A stretch of DNA of 40,729 nucleotides from Chara braunii. Lineage: Eukaryota > Streptophyta > Charophyceae > Charales > Characeae. Location of the stretch: contig BFEA01000513.1 in assembly GCA_003427395.1 (NCBI GenBank), forward strand, positions 359,347 through 400,075, given 5' to 3'. Every line of letters starts with the position of its first letter. Positions within the stretch are counted from its first letter, which is position 1. The notes under the pieces are model-generated. The model did not search any database, was not told the origin of the DNA, and saw nothing but the letters and a program-made list of their open reading frames with translations. The translations under genes were made by a program, and so were the position numbers. Positions 20,566-31,399 of this stretch are shown here, piece by piece.

Positions 20566-20577
20566 CACATATATGTG
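20566..20577. other. perfect 12-base palindrome
   Basis: CACATATATGTG. Confidence 0.8.
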
Positions 20578-20631
20578 GTTGAAGGAAGTCTCATTGTGAT
20601 TCTGAGAAGAGATCATCTCGTACTGTATACC

Positions 20632-20679
20632 CTCCTTAAGGGATAGGATATATATATATGTATCGTATCCCTTAAGGAG
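20632..20679. other. strong hairpin, perfect 14 bp arms
   Basis: CTCCTTAAGGGATA (20632-20645) pairs with TATCCCTTAAGGAG (20666-20679). The 20-base loop is TA-rich and can extend the stem (GATA/TATC after one mismatch). It is the longest perfect inverted repeat seen in the window. A small foldback element or a microRNA-like precursor are both conceivable; neither is shown. Confidence 0.85.
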
Positions 20680-20906
20680 CATTGGCCATGGAGGGGGCGT
20701 CGATGGTCCGCTGCGCTCCAAAATCGGGCTGAAGTGTTGGTGAGGGTCAGCGGATGAAGGCGATCAAGGATGGAGGGGCGTACAGAGCGGTGCACGTACC
20801 GAATTGTTCACAGTGCGCCAAGAAATGTGAGTGAGCGTCCACCGGGTCGCACAGCGGCGGGTGTAGATGTGATTTAAGACCGTCGTCGATAAGCTAACAG
20901 CGCGAA
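20680..20906. other. no recognisable feature
   Basis: Moderately GC-rich spacer between the hairpin and a poly-T tract; nothing identified. Confidence 0.3.
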
Positions 20907-21260
20907 CTTTTTTTTTTTTTTTTTCGTTTTGTTTCGTTTATTTCAAGCTGAGCGGCCGCATCTGTTTTTTTCCTTTCATCTTCACGGTTTTTGCGTCGTC
21001 TGTTTCGCGGGTGCGCGTTTGTCGTTTCCATCTTTTATTTTTTTTCTTTCTTTGTGGCTTTTCACTTTTCTTTCATGGGTTTTTGTCCTTTCCCTCTATG
21101 TTTTCTTTTATGACTTTTCACTTTTCTTTCACAGTTTTTCGTCGTTTCCTGCTTTTTTTTCTTTTGTGGTTTTTCACGTGGTCGCGGCCCTGCTGTTTTT
21201 TCTTTTTCTTTCGGGGGAGTGTTTTTTCACCGTTTGGTGTTTTTTTTCCCTTTTTGGCAA
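20907..21260. repeat. poly-T and pyrimidine-rich stretch
   Basis: About 18 T at 20907-20924, then 300 bases rich in TTTC/TTTTC with a repeated TTTTCACTTTTCTTTCA block (21058 and 21114). The long ORFs here translate to Phe/Leu/Ser-rich low complexity and are not genes. Confidence 0.7.
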
Positions 21261-21285
21261 AGGGCATCAGGGTGGGTGGTCGGGC

Positions 21286-21458
21286 GGGTGCAAGCACACA
21301 CCCACCCACCCATCCTCACCTCACCCACGTACACACACACGCACCCACCTACCCCACGCACGCACACACATCCACCCACCCACCCAGGCACACACACACA
21401 CACAAAGAAATACACCAACACACACACAAACACACCACACACACACACACACACACAA
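21286..21458. repeat. CA-rich and CACCCA simple sequence
   Basis: Imperfect CACCCA-type and (CA)n repeats. The ORFs through it read His/Thr alternation. Confidence 0.9.
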
Positions 21459-21699
21459 ATGTTAAGATTATGAAGTTGATTGTCAATGGTTGTCGTTATG
21501 GTTTGAACCCACGTACATATTTGAGATACGCAATTGTCAGACCTGATAACCACTCACATTGACTGGGTTCCTGTATGTTTTTTTAGACTGCCTCTTTATG
21601 AAGTGTATCTGACGTCAGGCAGCTGGCAGGTAAGGATGTGTTTGTGTGTCCAAACCCTAACGTTGCACAGTGTGGCAGACGGGTCCAGTCCCACAATTT

Positions 21700-22300
21700 T
21701 CAAGCGCCAAATCTGGCAATTTTTTGCGCTTGGACGAATTGAAGAAAAATGTGAACAATTGAGATCTTGTAGATTAGGTTGTGATATTTCCAGAAAAAAA
21801 ATTAGAAAAATGAGAAAAACAAATTAGACCATGAAATAAATATCGCGCCGTTTCATTGCAGTTTTTATTTTTGTCATTCTGACACATGTTGACCAGCAGA
21901 AAAAGTACCGCAACGTCTGCGATGTTTTGCGCTCAAAAGGATGACTCTATAAAACTGCAAATTTAGGGGCTTGTAGATTTGGTTGTGATCTTTCCACGAA
22001 AAATATTTAAAAAGTTTTAAAAAATATTTAAGATCCTGAAATAGATACTACGCCAAATCGTCTCATTTCCCGTTCTTGCCACTTTACCACGCATGGCTTA
22101 ATGAAAAACTACCCCAACTTCACCGATTTTCCACTCTGAAAGAAAAACCTCAAGAAATCTGAAAATGGGAGAGTATGTAGATTTTGTCGTGATCTTTCTA
22201 GAAAAAATATTTAAGAAATTAGAAAAAATAATTTTAACTGCGAAAAAAATCACGGTGGCAATTCGATGAATGTACATTTTTGTCGTTTGCCAACTCTCCC
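21700..22300. repeat. ~204 bp degenerate tandem repeat, three units
   Basis: A block like CTTGTAGATTTGGTTGTGAT, followed by TTTCCAGAAAAAATATTTAA, recurs at about 21766, 21970 and 22174, exactly 204 bp apart. Within each unit a CGCC-containing block follows about 80 bases later. The array runs into the palindrome GCTACCGGTAGC (22307-22318) and then the gap. Confidence 0.7.
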
Positions 22301-22398
22301 CACTGTGCTACCGGTAGCCCCCATGAACATGTGCTACCGGTCCCCCCAAATTTCGGACAACAGAGGCAGTGGTGGTTTAACTATTTATTGGGGGGGGG

Positions 22399-22592
22399 NN
22401 NNNNNNNNNNNNNNNNNNNNNNNNNNNNNNNNNNNNNNNNNNNNNNNNNNNNNNNNNNNNNNNNNNNNNNNNNNNNNNNNNNNNNNNNNNNNNNNNNNNN
22501 NNNNNNNNNNNNNNNNNNNNNNNNNNNNNNNNNNNNNNNNNNNNNNNNNNNNNNNNNNNNNNNNNNNNNNNNNNNNNNNNNNNNNNNNNNNN
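22399..22592. other. assembly gap (194 N)
   Basis: Bounded by a G run on the left and (CA)n on the right. Simple sequence on both edges explains why the assembly failed, and the true length is unknown. ORFs drawn through it are meaningless. Confidence 1.
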
Positions 22593-22749
22593 CACACACA
22601 CACACACACACACACACTCGGGGGCACACACCTACACGGGGGCACACACACGCACACACACACACGGGGGCACAGACACATCCACAGAAAGACAGACGCA
22701 CACACACACACACACGTGATATATATACGCATACGCACACACACACACT
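22593..22749. repeat. (CA)n microsatellite with GGGGCACACA variants
   Basis: Several (CA)n blocks separated by short CGGGGGCACA and GACAGACGC interruptions. It runs straight into the CTCTA array. Confidence 0.95.
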
Positions 22750-25700
22750 CTATTCTACGGCACTCTACAACACTTTGCTCTACACTACGACAGTCTACTC
22801 CCGTTACTTCACGACACTACTCTATGACACTCAACGACACTCTATTGTACGTATTCTACCCTACTCTACGACACTCTACTCTACAACACTCTACTCTACT
22901 TTACTCTATGACATTCTACTCTATGACAGTATACTCTACTTCACTCCACAACACTCTACTCTACGACACTCTACTCTACGACACTCTGTTCTACGACCAC
23001 TCTACTCAACGACACTCTACTCTACTTTATGACACTCTACGACACTCTACTATAATCTACGACACTCTACGAAACTCTACTATTCTCAATTTCACGTCAC
23101 TTCACTCCACTCTACTCTACTCTACTCTACTCTACCCTACGACACTCTAATTTATGAAACTCTACGACACTTTATTCTACTCTATTGTACAACACTCTAC
23201 GACACTCTACAACACTCTACGACACTCTGCGACACTCTACAACATTCTACGACACTCTACAAAACTCTACTCTACTCGACTCTATTGTGCTCTACTGTAC
23301 TCTACGACACTCTACTATACTCTACGATACTTTACTCTACTCTACTCTACTCTACTCTAATTTATTCTACTCTACTCTACTTCACTCTACTCTACTCTAT
23401 GACACTCTACTATACTATACTCTACGATACTTTACGACACTCTACTCTACTATACTTCACTTTACTCTACTTTAATCTACCCACTCTACACTACTCTATT
23501 CTACTTTACTACACTCTACTTTACTCTAAGACACTCTAGAACAGCTTACTCTACGACACTCTACTCTACTCTACTCAACAACACTCTACTTTATTTTACG
23601 ACACTCTACTCTACTCCACTCCACTCCACTCCAATTTACTCTACTCTATCCACTCTAGTGTACTCTACTTTACTCTACTGTACTCTACTACACTCTATTC
23701 TACTCTAAGACACGCTACAACACTCTAGTCTAGGGAACTGTACTCTACAACATTTTACTCTACGACAATGTACTCTACAACACTCGATGACACTCTACGA
23801 CACTCTACTCTACTCTACAACATTGTACTCTACTCCACTCTACAACACTCTACTCTATTCAACGACACTCTACAACACTCTCTAACACCCTATAACACTC
23901 TACGACATTCTCTAACATCCTATAACACTCTACGACACTCTACTCTACTCTGCAACACTCTACTCTACTCTATGACACCCTACTCTATAACACTCTACAA
24001 TACTCTACTCTACGACACTTTACTCTACGACGTTCTACTTTGCGACACTCTACGGCACTCTACTCTACATTACTCTACTTTACTCTTCTCTACTTTACTC
24101 TACTCGATGACTACTCTATACTATACTACACTCGACGACACTCTAGGATACCTTACTTTACGATACTCTATGACACTCTACGACACTCTACTTTACTCTT
24201 CCGTAATCTATGACACTCTACGACATTGTACGACACTTTAAAAAACTATACTCTACTCTAATCTACTCTACGACACTCAAATCTACTCTACTCTACTTTA
24301 CTCTACTCTACTCTACTCTACTCTACTCCACATACTCCACTTTAGTTTACTCTACACACTCTACTTTACTCGGCTCTACTTCAAGTATACTACACCCTAC
24401 TCTACTAAACTTTACTCTATTAGAAGAAACTCTACAATACGCTACTCTACGACACTTTACTCTATTGTACTCGACGATGCTCTACTCTACTCTTCTAAGA
24501 GACTCTCTACTTCCCTCTACTTCACTCTACTTTACTCTACTCTAGCCACTTTACTTTACTTTACTCTACTTTATTATACTCTAAGACACTATACACCACT
24601 CTACTCTACTCTGTTCGACAACACTCTACGACACTCTACTCTACAACACTCTAGGACACGTTACTCTACTCTACTGTACAAAACCGTACTCTATTGTACT
24701 TTACTCTACTCTACTCTACGACACTCTACTCTACTTTACGACACTGTTTTGTACTCTACGGCACTCTACTCTACTCTATGACTCTCTATTGTACTCTACG
24801 ACACTCTATGACACTCTATTCTACTCTACGACATTGTACTCTACTTTACTCTACTCTATGATATTTTACTCTACTTCACGCCACTTTATGACACTTTACT
24901 ATACTCTTTTCAATTCTACTCTACTCTACTTTACGACACTCTACTCTACTTTACTCTATGACACTCTACCCGCTTACACTTTACTTTACTCTACTTTACT
25001 CTACTCTACTCTACGATAATCTACTCTACGATACTTTACTCTACTCTACGACACTCTACTATAATCTATGACACTCTACTATAATCTACTCGGCGACACT
25101 TTACTCTACTCTATTACACTCTATGACACTCTACTGTACTCCACGACACTTTACGATACTCTACAACACTGCGGCACTCTACAAAACTCTACTCTACTCT
25201 ACTATACTACAGTCTACTCTACAACAATCTACTGTATTGTACAGCACTCTACTCTACTCTACTCTACTTTACTCTATTTTACTCTACGACACTCTATTTT
25301 TTACTCTAGGCTACGACACTCTACGAGACTCTACGACACTCTATTCTACTCTACGACACTCTACTCTATGACACTTTACTCTTCGACACTCTACTCTAGA
25401 ACACTCGACTCTATCTACGACACTCTACGACACTCTATGACACTCTACGCTACTCTACGACACTCTATGACAACCTACTCTTGTCTACTCTACTCTACGA
25501 CACTCTACAACATTCTACTCTGCTCCACTCTACTCCACTTTACTCCACTGCACTCTACTTCACCCTACAGTACGACATTCTACTCTATTATACTCTACGA
25601 CACTCAACTATACCATATTCTACGATACTCTACTCTACTCTATTCTACTACACTCTACTTTACTCTACTCTACTCTACTGTACTACACTCTACTCTACTC

Positions 25701-27405
25701 TACAATACTCTATTCTACTATACTTTACTCTGCTCTAAGACAGTGTACTCCATGATTCTCTACTATATTCTACAACACTCTACTCTCCTCTACGGCACTC
25801 TAATGTAATCTACTCGACGACACTCTACGACACTCTACTCAACTCTATGACATTTTACTCTACTTTACTCTACTTTACTCTACACCACTCTACTCTACTC
25901 TACTACACTCTACTCTACTTTACTGTACTCTACTCTACTCTACTCTATGACAATCTACTCTATGGTATTCTACTTTACGACACTTTACTTTCCGGTACTG
26001 TACTCTGCGACACTCTCCTCCCTTCTACGACACTCTACTATACTCTACTTTACCACACTCTACGACACTCTACTCTTCTCTATGACACTGTACTCAACTC
26101 GACTCTATCCTACTCTACTCTACTTTTCTCTGCTCTACTGTACTCTACGACACTCTACAACACTTCATTGTACAACACTCTATTTTAAGACATTCTACTC
26201 TACTCTACTCTAGTCCACGACACTTTACCCTACTTTACAACACTCTACTCTACGACACTCTACAACACTCTACTGTACAACTGTTATTGTACTCTACGAC
26301 ATTGTACTCTACTCTACGACAATCTACTGTACTCTACGACACAATACTCTGCTCTACGACACTCTACTCTACTCTAAGACACTGTACTTTATGACACTCT
26401 ATGATACTCTACTCTACTCTACAGTACTCTATGACACTCTTTTGTACTCTGTGGCACTCCACTTTACTTTTTGGCATTCTACTCTACGACACTCTACAAC
26501 TCTCTAGTCTTCTCTACTCTACTTTACTTCACTCCGCGCAACTCTACTCTACTCTTCTCTACTATATTGTACAACAATCTACTTTACGATGTTGTACTTT
26601 ACTGTACAATACTCCATTGTACGACAATCTACTCTACTCTACTCTACTCTACAATACTTTACTCTCCTCTACGACACTTTACTTCCCTCTACGACACTCT
26701 ACGACATTCTACTGTAATCTACTCGAAGACACTCTACGATACTCTATTGTAATCTACTTTACGACACTCTACTCCAGTCTATGATACTATACTCTATTTT
26801 ACTCAAGTCTACTTACTCTACTCTACGCTATTCTACTCTACGATAATCTACTCTACGATACTTCACTTTACGACACTCTACTCCTCTACGCCACTCTATT
26901 ATACTGTACTTTACGACACTCTACAACACTCTATGACAATCCATGACACTATAGTCTACTCTATGACACTCTACTCTACTCTATGACACTCTACTCCACT
27001 CATTGATGCCCTACTTTATTCTACTTTATGCCTTACTCTACTCTACTCTACTCTACTCTACTCAACTATTCTCTACTCTATGACACTCTAATCTACTCTA
27101 TGACACTCTACTCCACTCATTGATGCCCTACTTTATTCTACTTTATTCCTTATTGTACTCTACTCTACTCTACTCAACTATTCTCTACTCTATGACACTC
27201 TCTACAGCAGTACTCTACAACACTTTACTCTGTGACATTTTATTCTGCTCTACTATATTCCTCTATGCCATTTTACTCTACTCTACTTTACTGTAGTCTA
27301 TTATACTTCACTTTACTTTACTCTACCCTACGACACTCTACTCTATGACACTCTACTTTATTCTACGACACTCTACGGCACTCTCCTCTAATTTATGGTA
27401 CTTTC
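22750..27405. repeat. 4.65 kb CTCTA pentanucleotide array
   Basis: The stretch is built almost wholly from the pentamer CTCTA and its variants (CGACA, TTCTA, CTTTA, CAACA, TGACA), usually keeping a 5-base register. Common higher-order words are ACTCTACGACACTCTAC and ACTCTACTCTACTCTAC. The plus strand is strikingly poor in G. Because 5-base units repeat in frame every 15 bases, long plus-strand ORFs arise (up to 294 codons, reading Leu-Tyr-Asp-Thr-Leu and Leu-Tyr-Ser-Thr); these are artefacts. It is very long for a pentanucleotide satellite, and mixed rather than pure, so it has been mutating and re-amplifying for a long time. Confidence 0.97.
26960..27200. repeat. 117 bp local duplication inside the CTCTA array
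   Basis: The distinctive block CTCCACTCATTGATGCCC, followed by TACTTTATTCTACTTTAT, occurs at 26994 and again at 27111, with similar flanks. It shows segmental duplication on top of pentamer slippage. Confidence 0.75.
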
Positions 27406-28207
27406 TTTATTGTTTCGGTAGTTTTAATTGCGGGCATAGCCCGTACCTCATATGCCACAGATGCTAAGCTATTTGTCAATTAAACTTAAAACTCCGTAGT
27501 CAGTTTTAGGCTATTCTTTATTACCCTGTAATTTTTTTATTTTTATTTTTTTAAGTCTTTCTCAGTTAATGTGAGTTGTCTGTGTGAGGTTGCCTACAAT
27601 ATTTCTTATTTTTGCAAGCATGGCCCGCACCGCGTGCTTTGTCCGCGCTTAGTTATTATATATATCTTTATATATAATTTGGGTATTTGCGCGGCCTATT
27701 GCGATCGTGCGTAAGGGTTAAACAAATTAATTCTTTGAGAGAAATAAAGATACCTCTTTTTACTTTTACTTTTAAGGTTTCTATAGTTGGACGTTGATGT
27801 TTGTGGCAGCCGTCACATTCAAACCCCTTGACTTCTCTCCAGGTCCTGGATGATGGAGCTTGCCTCCAAGGCCATAAGCGTTGATTGTTACGACTTGTCA
27901 GAACCTGTTTGCACTCTCTACAGGATGCAGACGACTCGGAAGGGGTGGTTCTCAATCGCCTTGGCGGAAGATTAGCATCAAGAAATTACCCCTCAAGGCG
28001 CATGTCAGCCGACACTTGAGTGTCGAACGTGACCATCGAGACCAATGAGAACCTCGTGATTATGGATACTACATAGTATGCCATCATTGCCATTAGTGCA
28101 ATTGTTTGCATATTCATGCATGGTTAACCAATATAAGAAAACGCTGCGTCCACACGGTTTTAGCTTTGGTCTCATGCGAGACGCCAAACCGATTTTTGTG
28201 TCAAAAG
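27406..28207. other. no recognisable gene
   Basis: Contains a stem CGGGC-ATA-GCCCG (27431-27443). A possibly related block GCAAGCATGGCCCGCACC near 27614 suggests a degenerate ~185 bp duplication. A minus-strand ORF of 95 codons (27668-27955) has no recognisable domain. Confidence 0.35.
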
Positions 28208-28591
28208 GTTATGGGTTAGATACTAAAGGGACTAGGAGTGTTTTGTTTTGTATGAGTGATCTAGCTTTTGCTTTGGCGTGGTGTAGGGCGTGGTAAAAAG
28301 GATGTGTCTTAGTTGATCGACGATGAGTCGTGCTTAGGACTTCAGCCCCCCAATGCGTTCGTTCACGTACGGGTCCGATAGAGGGGTGAGACCACGCGTA
28401 CCCCCTATGCTACAACGTATGATAAACGCTCTCGACTGGACCACCTGTGAAGTTGCAACTGATTAGCTTTCATACGTGATTCGGTAGCTCGGCGGGGATA
28501 TGTCCGTTCAAAGGTAGTGACATCCCCTTGGGCGGAGGTAAGGTATACCTTGCGTGACCCTATCCTGTCGTTGGGGTTCATGAGAGGTATG
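28208..28591 (+). mobile_element. LTR 3' end, plus orientation, second copy
   Basis: Co-linear with 4410-4741: TACTAAAGGGACTAGGAGTG (28218), GTCTTAGTTGATCG (28306), CGCGTACCCCC (near 28395), CGGTAGCTCGGCGGGGATAT (near 28482) and GTGACATCCCCTTGGG (28518). It ends two or three bases before a PBS. Minus-strand ORF 28405-28818 merely crosses it. Confidence 0.65.
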
Positions 28592-28593
28592 GC

Positions 28594-28611
28594 TGGCGCA
28601 CTCGTCCAGAG
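28594..28611 (+). other. primer-binding site (PBS)
   Basis: TGGCGCACTCGTCCAGAG, aligned with the other three PBSs. The leader that follows (28612-28730) shares GTGGTCGGAAGGGTCCCC (near 28675) with the leaders next to the minus-strand copies. Satellite array C starts about 125 bases after the PBS. Confidence 0.6.
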
Positions 28612-28736
28612 CGGCAACGAAAGCTTTATTGCACCACGATATAGGATAAATACCTGCACGAAATCTTGAGTGATGTGGTCGGAAGGGTCCCCCTCTGTAG
28701 CACCGATGTGCTCTACAACGACTAAGTAAAACACCA

Positions 28737-29422
28737 AAATCTCGAAGTGTGTTTTCGGTACTAAAACCACATTGGGAAATAACTGTAAAAATGACTTAGT
28801 GAAACACCGAAATCCCAAAGTACATTTTCGGTATCAAAGCACCGAAAACACTTCGAGATGTAACCTCTCAGAATCCTAAATAAAACATCGAATTCCCAAA
28901 GTGCATTTTTGGTACCGAAACACTGAAACCACTTAATTAAAACATTGAAATCCCAAAGTGCATTTTCAGTATTGAAACACTGAAACCACTTCGTGATATA
29001 ACCTCTCAAAATGCCTAAGTAAAACATCGAAATCCTGAAGTACGTTTTCGATACCGAAACATTGAAACCACGTCTAGATATAACCTCTCAGAATGCCTAA
29101 GTAAAACACTGAAATCCCAAAGTGCATTTTCGGCATCGAAGCACCGAAATCACTTGATGATATAACCTATCAAAATGCCCAAGTAAAACAACTAGATCCT
29201 GAAGTGTGTTTTATGTACTGAAACACCGAAACCACGCCAGGATAAAACCTTTCAAAATGCCTAAGTAAAACAGCGACATCTTGAAGTGCATTTTCCGTAC
29301 TGAAGCACGGAAACCACTTCGGGGGATAAGCTTCAGTATCGAAACACTGAAACCAGATCGGGACATAGCCTCCCAAAATACCTAAGTATAATCCCAAAAC
29401 TATTTTTCGGTGTTCACAAAAC
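28737..29422 (-). repeat. satellite array C, 82 bp units
   Basis: Units begin at 28737, 28810, 28891, 28948, 29030, 29112, 29194 and 29276. The last five are exactly 82 bp apart; the fourth follows a unit shortened to 57 bp. The sequence is the same subfamily as array B (GTAAAACACCGAAATCCCGA, CTCTCAAAATGCCTAAGT) in the same orientation, opposite to array A. Translated minus-strand ORFs repeat Trp-Phe-Gln-Cys-Phe patterns and are not genes. Confidence 0.9.
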
Positions 29423-30060
29423 CCGAAGTCATAAATATATATTTATCTTCGATAAACTCAAACACCGATTTCGGTAATCTGTTTTGGTCAATTCGGTAAC
29501 CTTTCATTAACAAGTTTCGTTACTCCGTTCGACGAATTTTTCGCAGTCCATTGACCATGAGTGTCAATCTAGCCTTTTACCCCGCTCGATATCATGAAGG
29601 AACGGGAAAGAGAGATACGTGTTTTTAACTCTCGTTCGTCCTTCTTGTTTTCTTCTCGACCTCTTCATTCATCATTTTTCTTTCCTAGCTCCCAACCAAC
29701 TACTCTAACGCCAAAACTAACATTACCTTCAAACTTGCCCAACCAGAAAAAAAATTGAATCACATCTTTCCTTGCCTGATTTCGTTAAGACTCAAGCACG
29801 TTATGAGTTTTTTCCTTCGTCATACCTATCTCCTCCCTCGTCCTCGTCACTTTCTTGATCTCCTTCTTGTTGATGTCATCCCCTTCGTCCTTCCTTACAA
29901 AACTCAGCCTTTGGTCCAACAGGTACTCAACAAAAAAGAAACACTTCCCCCGTCGGACTTTTTCTCTATTTATGTGTGTCATCCTTATGTAGAGGTCATG
30001 CTAATCTTTGTTGTATCGTTCCATTTCAAACGGATGTCCCGAGGGACAAAGCACAGTCCA
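29423..30060. other. no recognisable gene
   Basis: AT-rich flank of array C with a pyrimidine-rich part (29640-29700) followed by ACTCTAACG (29701), an order also seen in the long LTR near 8550 and 40190; a small LTR remnant is possible. ORF 29755-30267 (170 codons) runs into the tRNA-like sequence below and has no domain, so I do not call it a gene. Confidence 0.3.
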
Positions 30061-30099
30061 ATGGTGAGACTTTGTGGATTGGCCCACACAACTTTATTG

Positions 30100-30175
30100 C
30101 GGCTGGATTCGAACTTGACCCGTATTTTAACAATTTGTGAGTGTACCAGGTTCGAGCCTTGTGGCTGTCCCAAGC
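30100..30175 (-). repeat. B-box-like tRNA remnant
   Basis: On the minus strand AAGTTCGAATCCAGCCGC (near 30118-30101) resembles the T-arm end of a tRNA. On the plus strand, AGGTTCGAGCC lies near 30149. A/B boxes in register are not evident, so this is only a possible SINE remnant. A similar AAGTTCGAATCCA occurs on the minus strand near 1137. Confidence 0.25.
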
Positions 30176-30257
30176 GGGGTGGGAACGTAAAACCAGGGGC
30201 ACAAATAATCCCTTGGTGCCTTCAAACTTGTCAACTTGCCACTTTTGTTCCCATTGT

Positions 30258-30326
30258 TGTTTCCTAAGATTGAACCCGAGTCTACTACTTCGAGCTTATA
30301 TGCTCTACCTACTAGGCTAGGTCCTT
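30258..30326 (-). repeat. tRNA-like sequence with A and B boxes
   Basis: On the minus strand, TAGCCTAGTAGG (30308-30319) fits the RNA polymerase III A box and GGGTTCAATC (30268-30277) fits the B box, at about tRNA spacing. GTAGGTAGAGCA is typical of a D arm. The acceptor stem pairs only partly, so this is a tRNA pseudogene or the head of a tRNA-derived SINE. Confidence 0.45.
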
Positions 30327-30429
30327 GGTTGGTAAGGTACGGTGTGAGCTTGAAAATGTATATAAAGCAGTCTGTCATTGTGTCTTGTAGCACTGAATTG
30401 AAGTTAAGGCCACACCGTGGCCCTACCAA

Positions 30430-30600
30430 GGGTCCAAGGCCCATAAAGCATTGACTCTATGTCGACAACACTTCGAAGTTGCACCTCGGTTGTACCAAGG
30501 GTCCACATAGCCAGATCCGAGGCTGTCAAACTTTGCTCTTTAGAAAGAGACTTACGTCGTGGGCATGCAATAAAGCATTGGGCTTTACTATTAACATCAC
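30430..30600. repeat. short dispersed duplication
   Basis: ACCAAGGGTCCA appears at about 30426 and 30495, and ATAAAGCATTG at about 30443 and 30570, suggesting a degenerate duplication. Nothing else was recognised between 30600 and 30820. Confidence 0.35.
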
Positions 30601-31002
30601 ACAATGAGCCCCGCTAGTCGGACGCAATGAAGTCAAGTAAATAGAAGAAACACTCAACCAAAATAGAAATAATTGATGTAGGATAAAAAAAATGCTCTCC
30701 GGGTCCCATCTCAACGACGCACGTACCGGTCGCACACTCGTTTTGTGCAGGTTATCAAAATAACGCAAACTAGGTCGTCATATAATAGTTAGTCTCATGA
30801 TTCGTAGGCTATATTCCACAAGTGGTTAAAGACCTCGTGAAATTTCAGAATAAAAAATTCTAAAGTTTGTTAGCAGAGGTTTGAAATCACTAAAATGACA
30901 TCAACACACTTCAGGCCATTTCACGAGTTTCATGTGGTTTGGTGGTCAGATTTTATGTTTGTTTGTTTGTTTGCCTTTTTTTTTTTGGTTCAACGTTTTT
31001 GT

Positions 31003-31363
31003 ATTCCACTTTAAATCATTTCAAGAGTTTCAAGTGGGAAGTCTTAAGACCTCTGAAATGACATGAAGAGGTTGAAGCTTCTGAAAACAGTTTCATATCC
31101 GCTTATCCAAATGGTTGGATGAGGGCGTCTGAAACTGCTTTTTGATATTCAGCGACTTCAGGCCACGTCATGAGTTTCAGGTGGGATGAATTGAAATCTC
31201 TGAAATGACCTGAAGTCGTTGAAGCTTCTGGAAGTGGTTTTAAGTTCCCCCACCTAAAACTGTTTTCAGAAGCTTCTGTCAATTCAGATCATTTCAAGAG
31301 TTTCAAATGGGAACCTAAAACCTTTGAAATAACTTGAAGTGGTTGAAGTTTCTGAGAGCGGTT
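31003..31363. mobile_element. three foldback (MITE-like) units
   Basis: Three inverted repeats lie at about 31003-31086, 31128-31243 and 31256-31363. Their arms share the consensus CAGAAGCTTCAACNACTTCA, then GGTCATTTCA, and its complement. In the middle unit CGACTTCAGG (31153-31162) pairs perfectly with CCTGAAGTCG (31209-31218). ATCCAA-ATGG-TTGGAT (31105-31120) lies between units. A decayed partial unit is likely at 30820-30935 (ACTTCAGGCCATTTCACGAG). No transposase is present, so these would be non-autonomous; target-site duplications were not identified. Confidence 0.6.
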
Positions 31364-31399
31364 TGAGGTCCCCCCATCCAAGTACCGAACACCCGTCAG

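Noticed and set aside
20929-21562. ORFs of 178 and 183 codons
   Set aside because: Phe/Leu-rich then His/Thr-rich low complexity from T-rich and CA-rich simple sequence; no domain.
22266-26784. Long plus-strand ORFs (up to 294 codons) reading Leu-Tyr-Asp-Thr repeats
   Set aside because: They translate the CTCTA array, and the longest also crosses 194 N. A 5-base repeat without stops stays open by construction.
22750-27405. Telomere-like array
   Set aside because: The CTCTA unit does not match common telomere repeats such as TTTAGGG or TTAGGG, and the array is internal and variable.
29755-30267. 170-codon ORF
   Set aside because: Its second half overlaps tRNA-like repeat sequence; the first half is from pyrimidine-rich DNA; no domain recognised.
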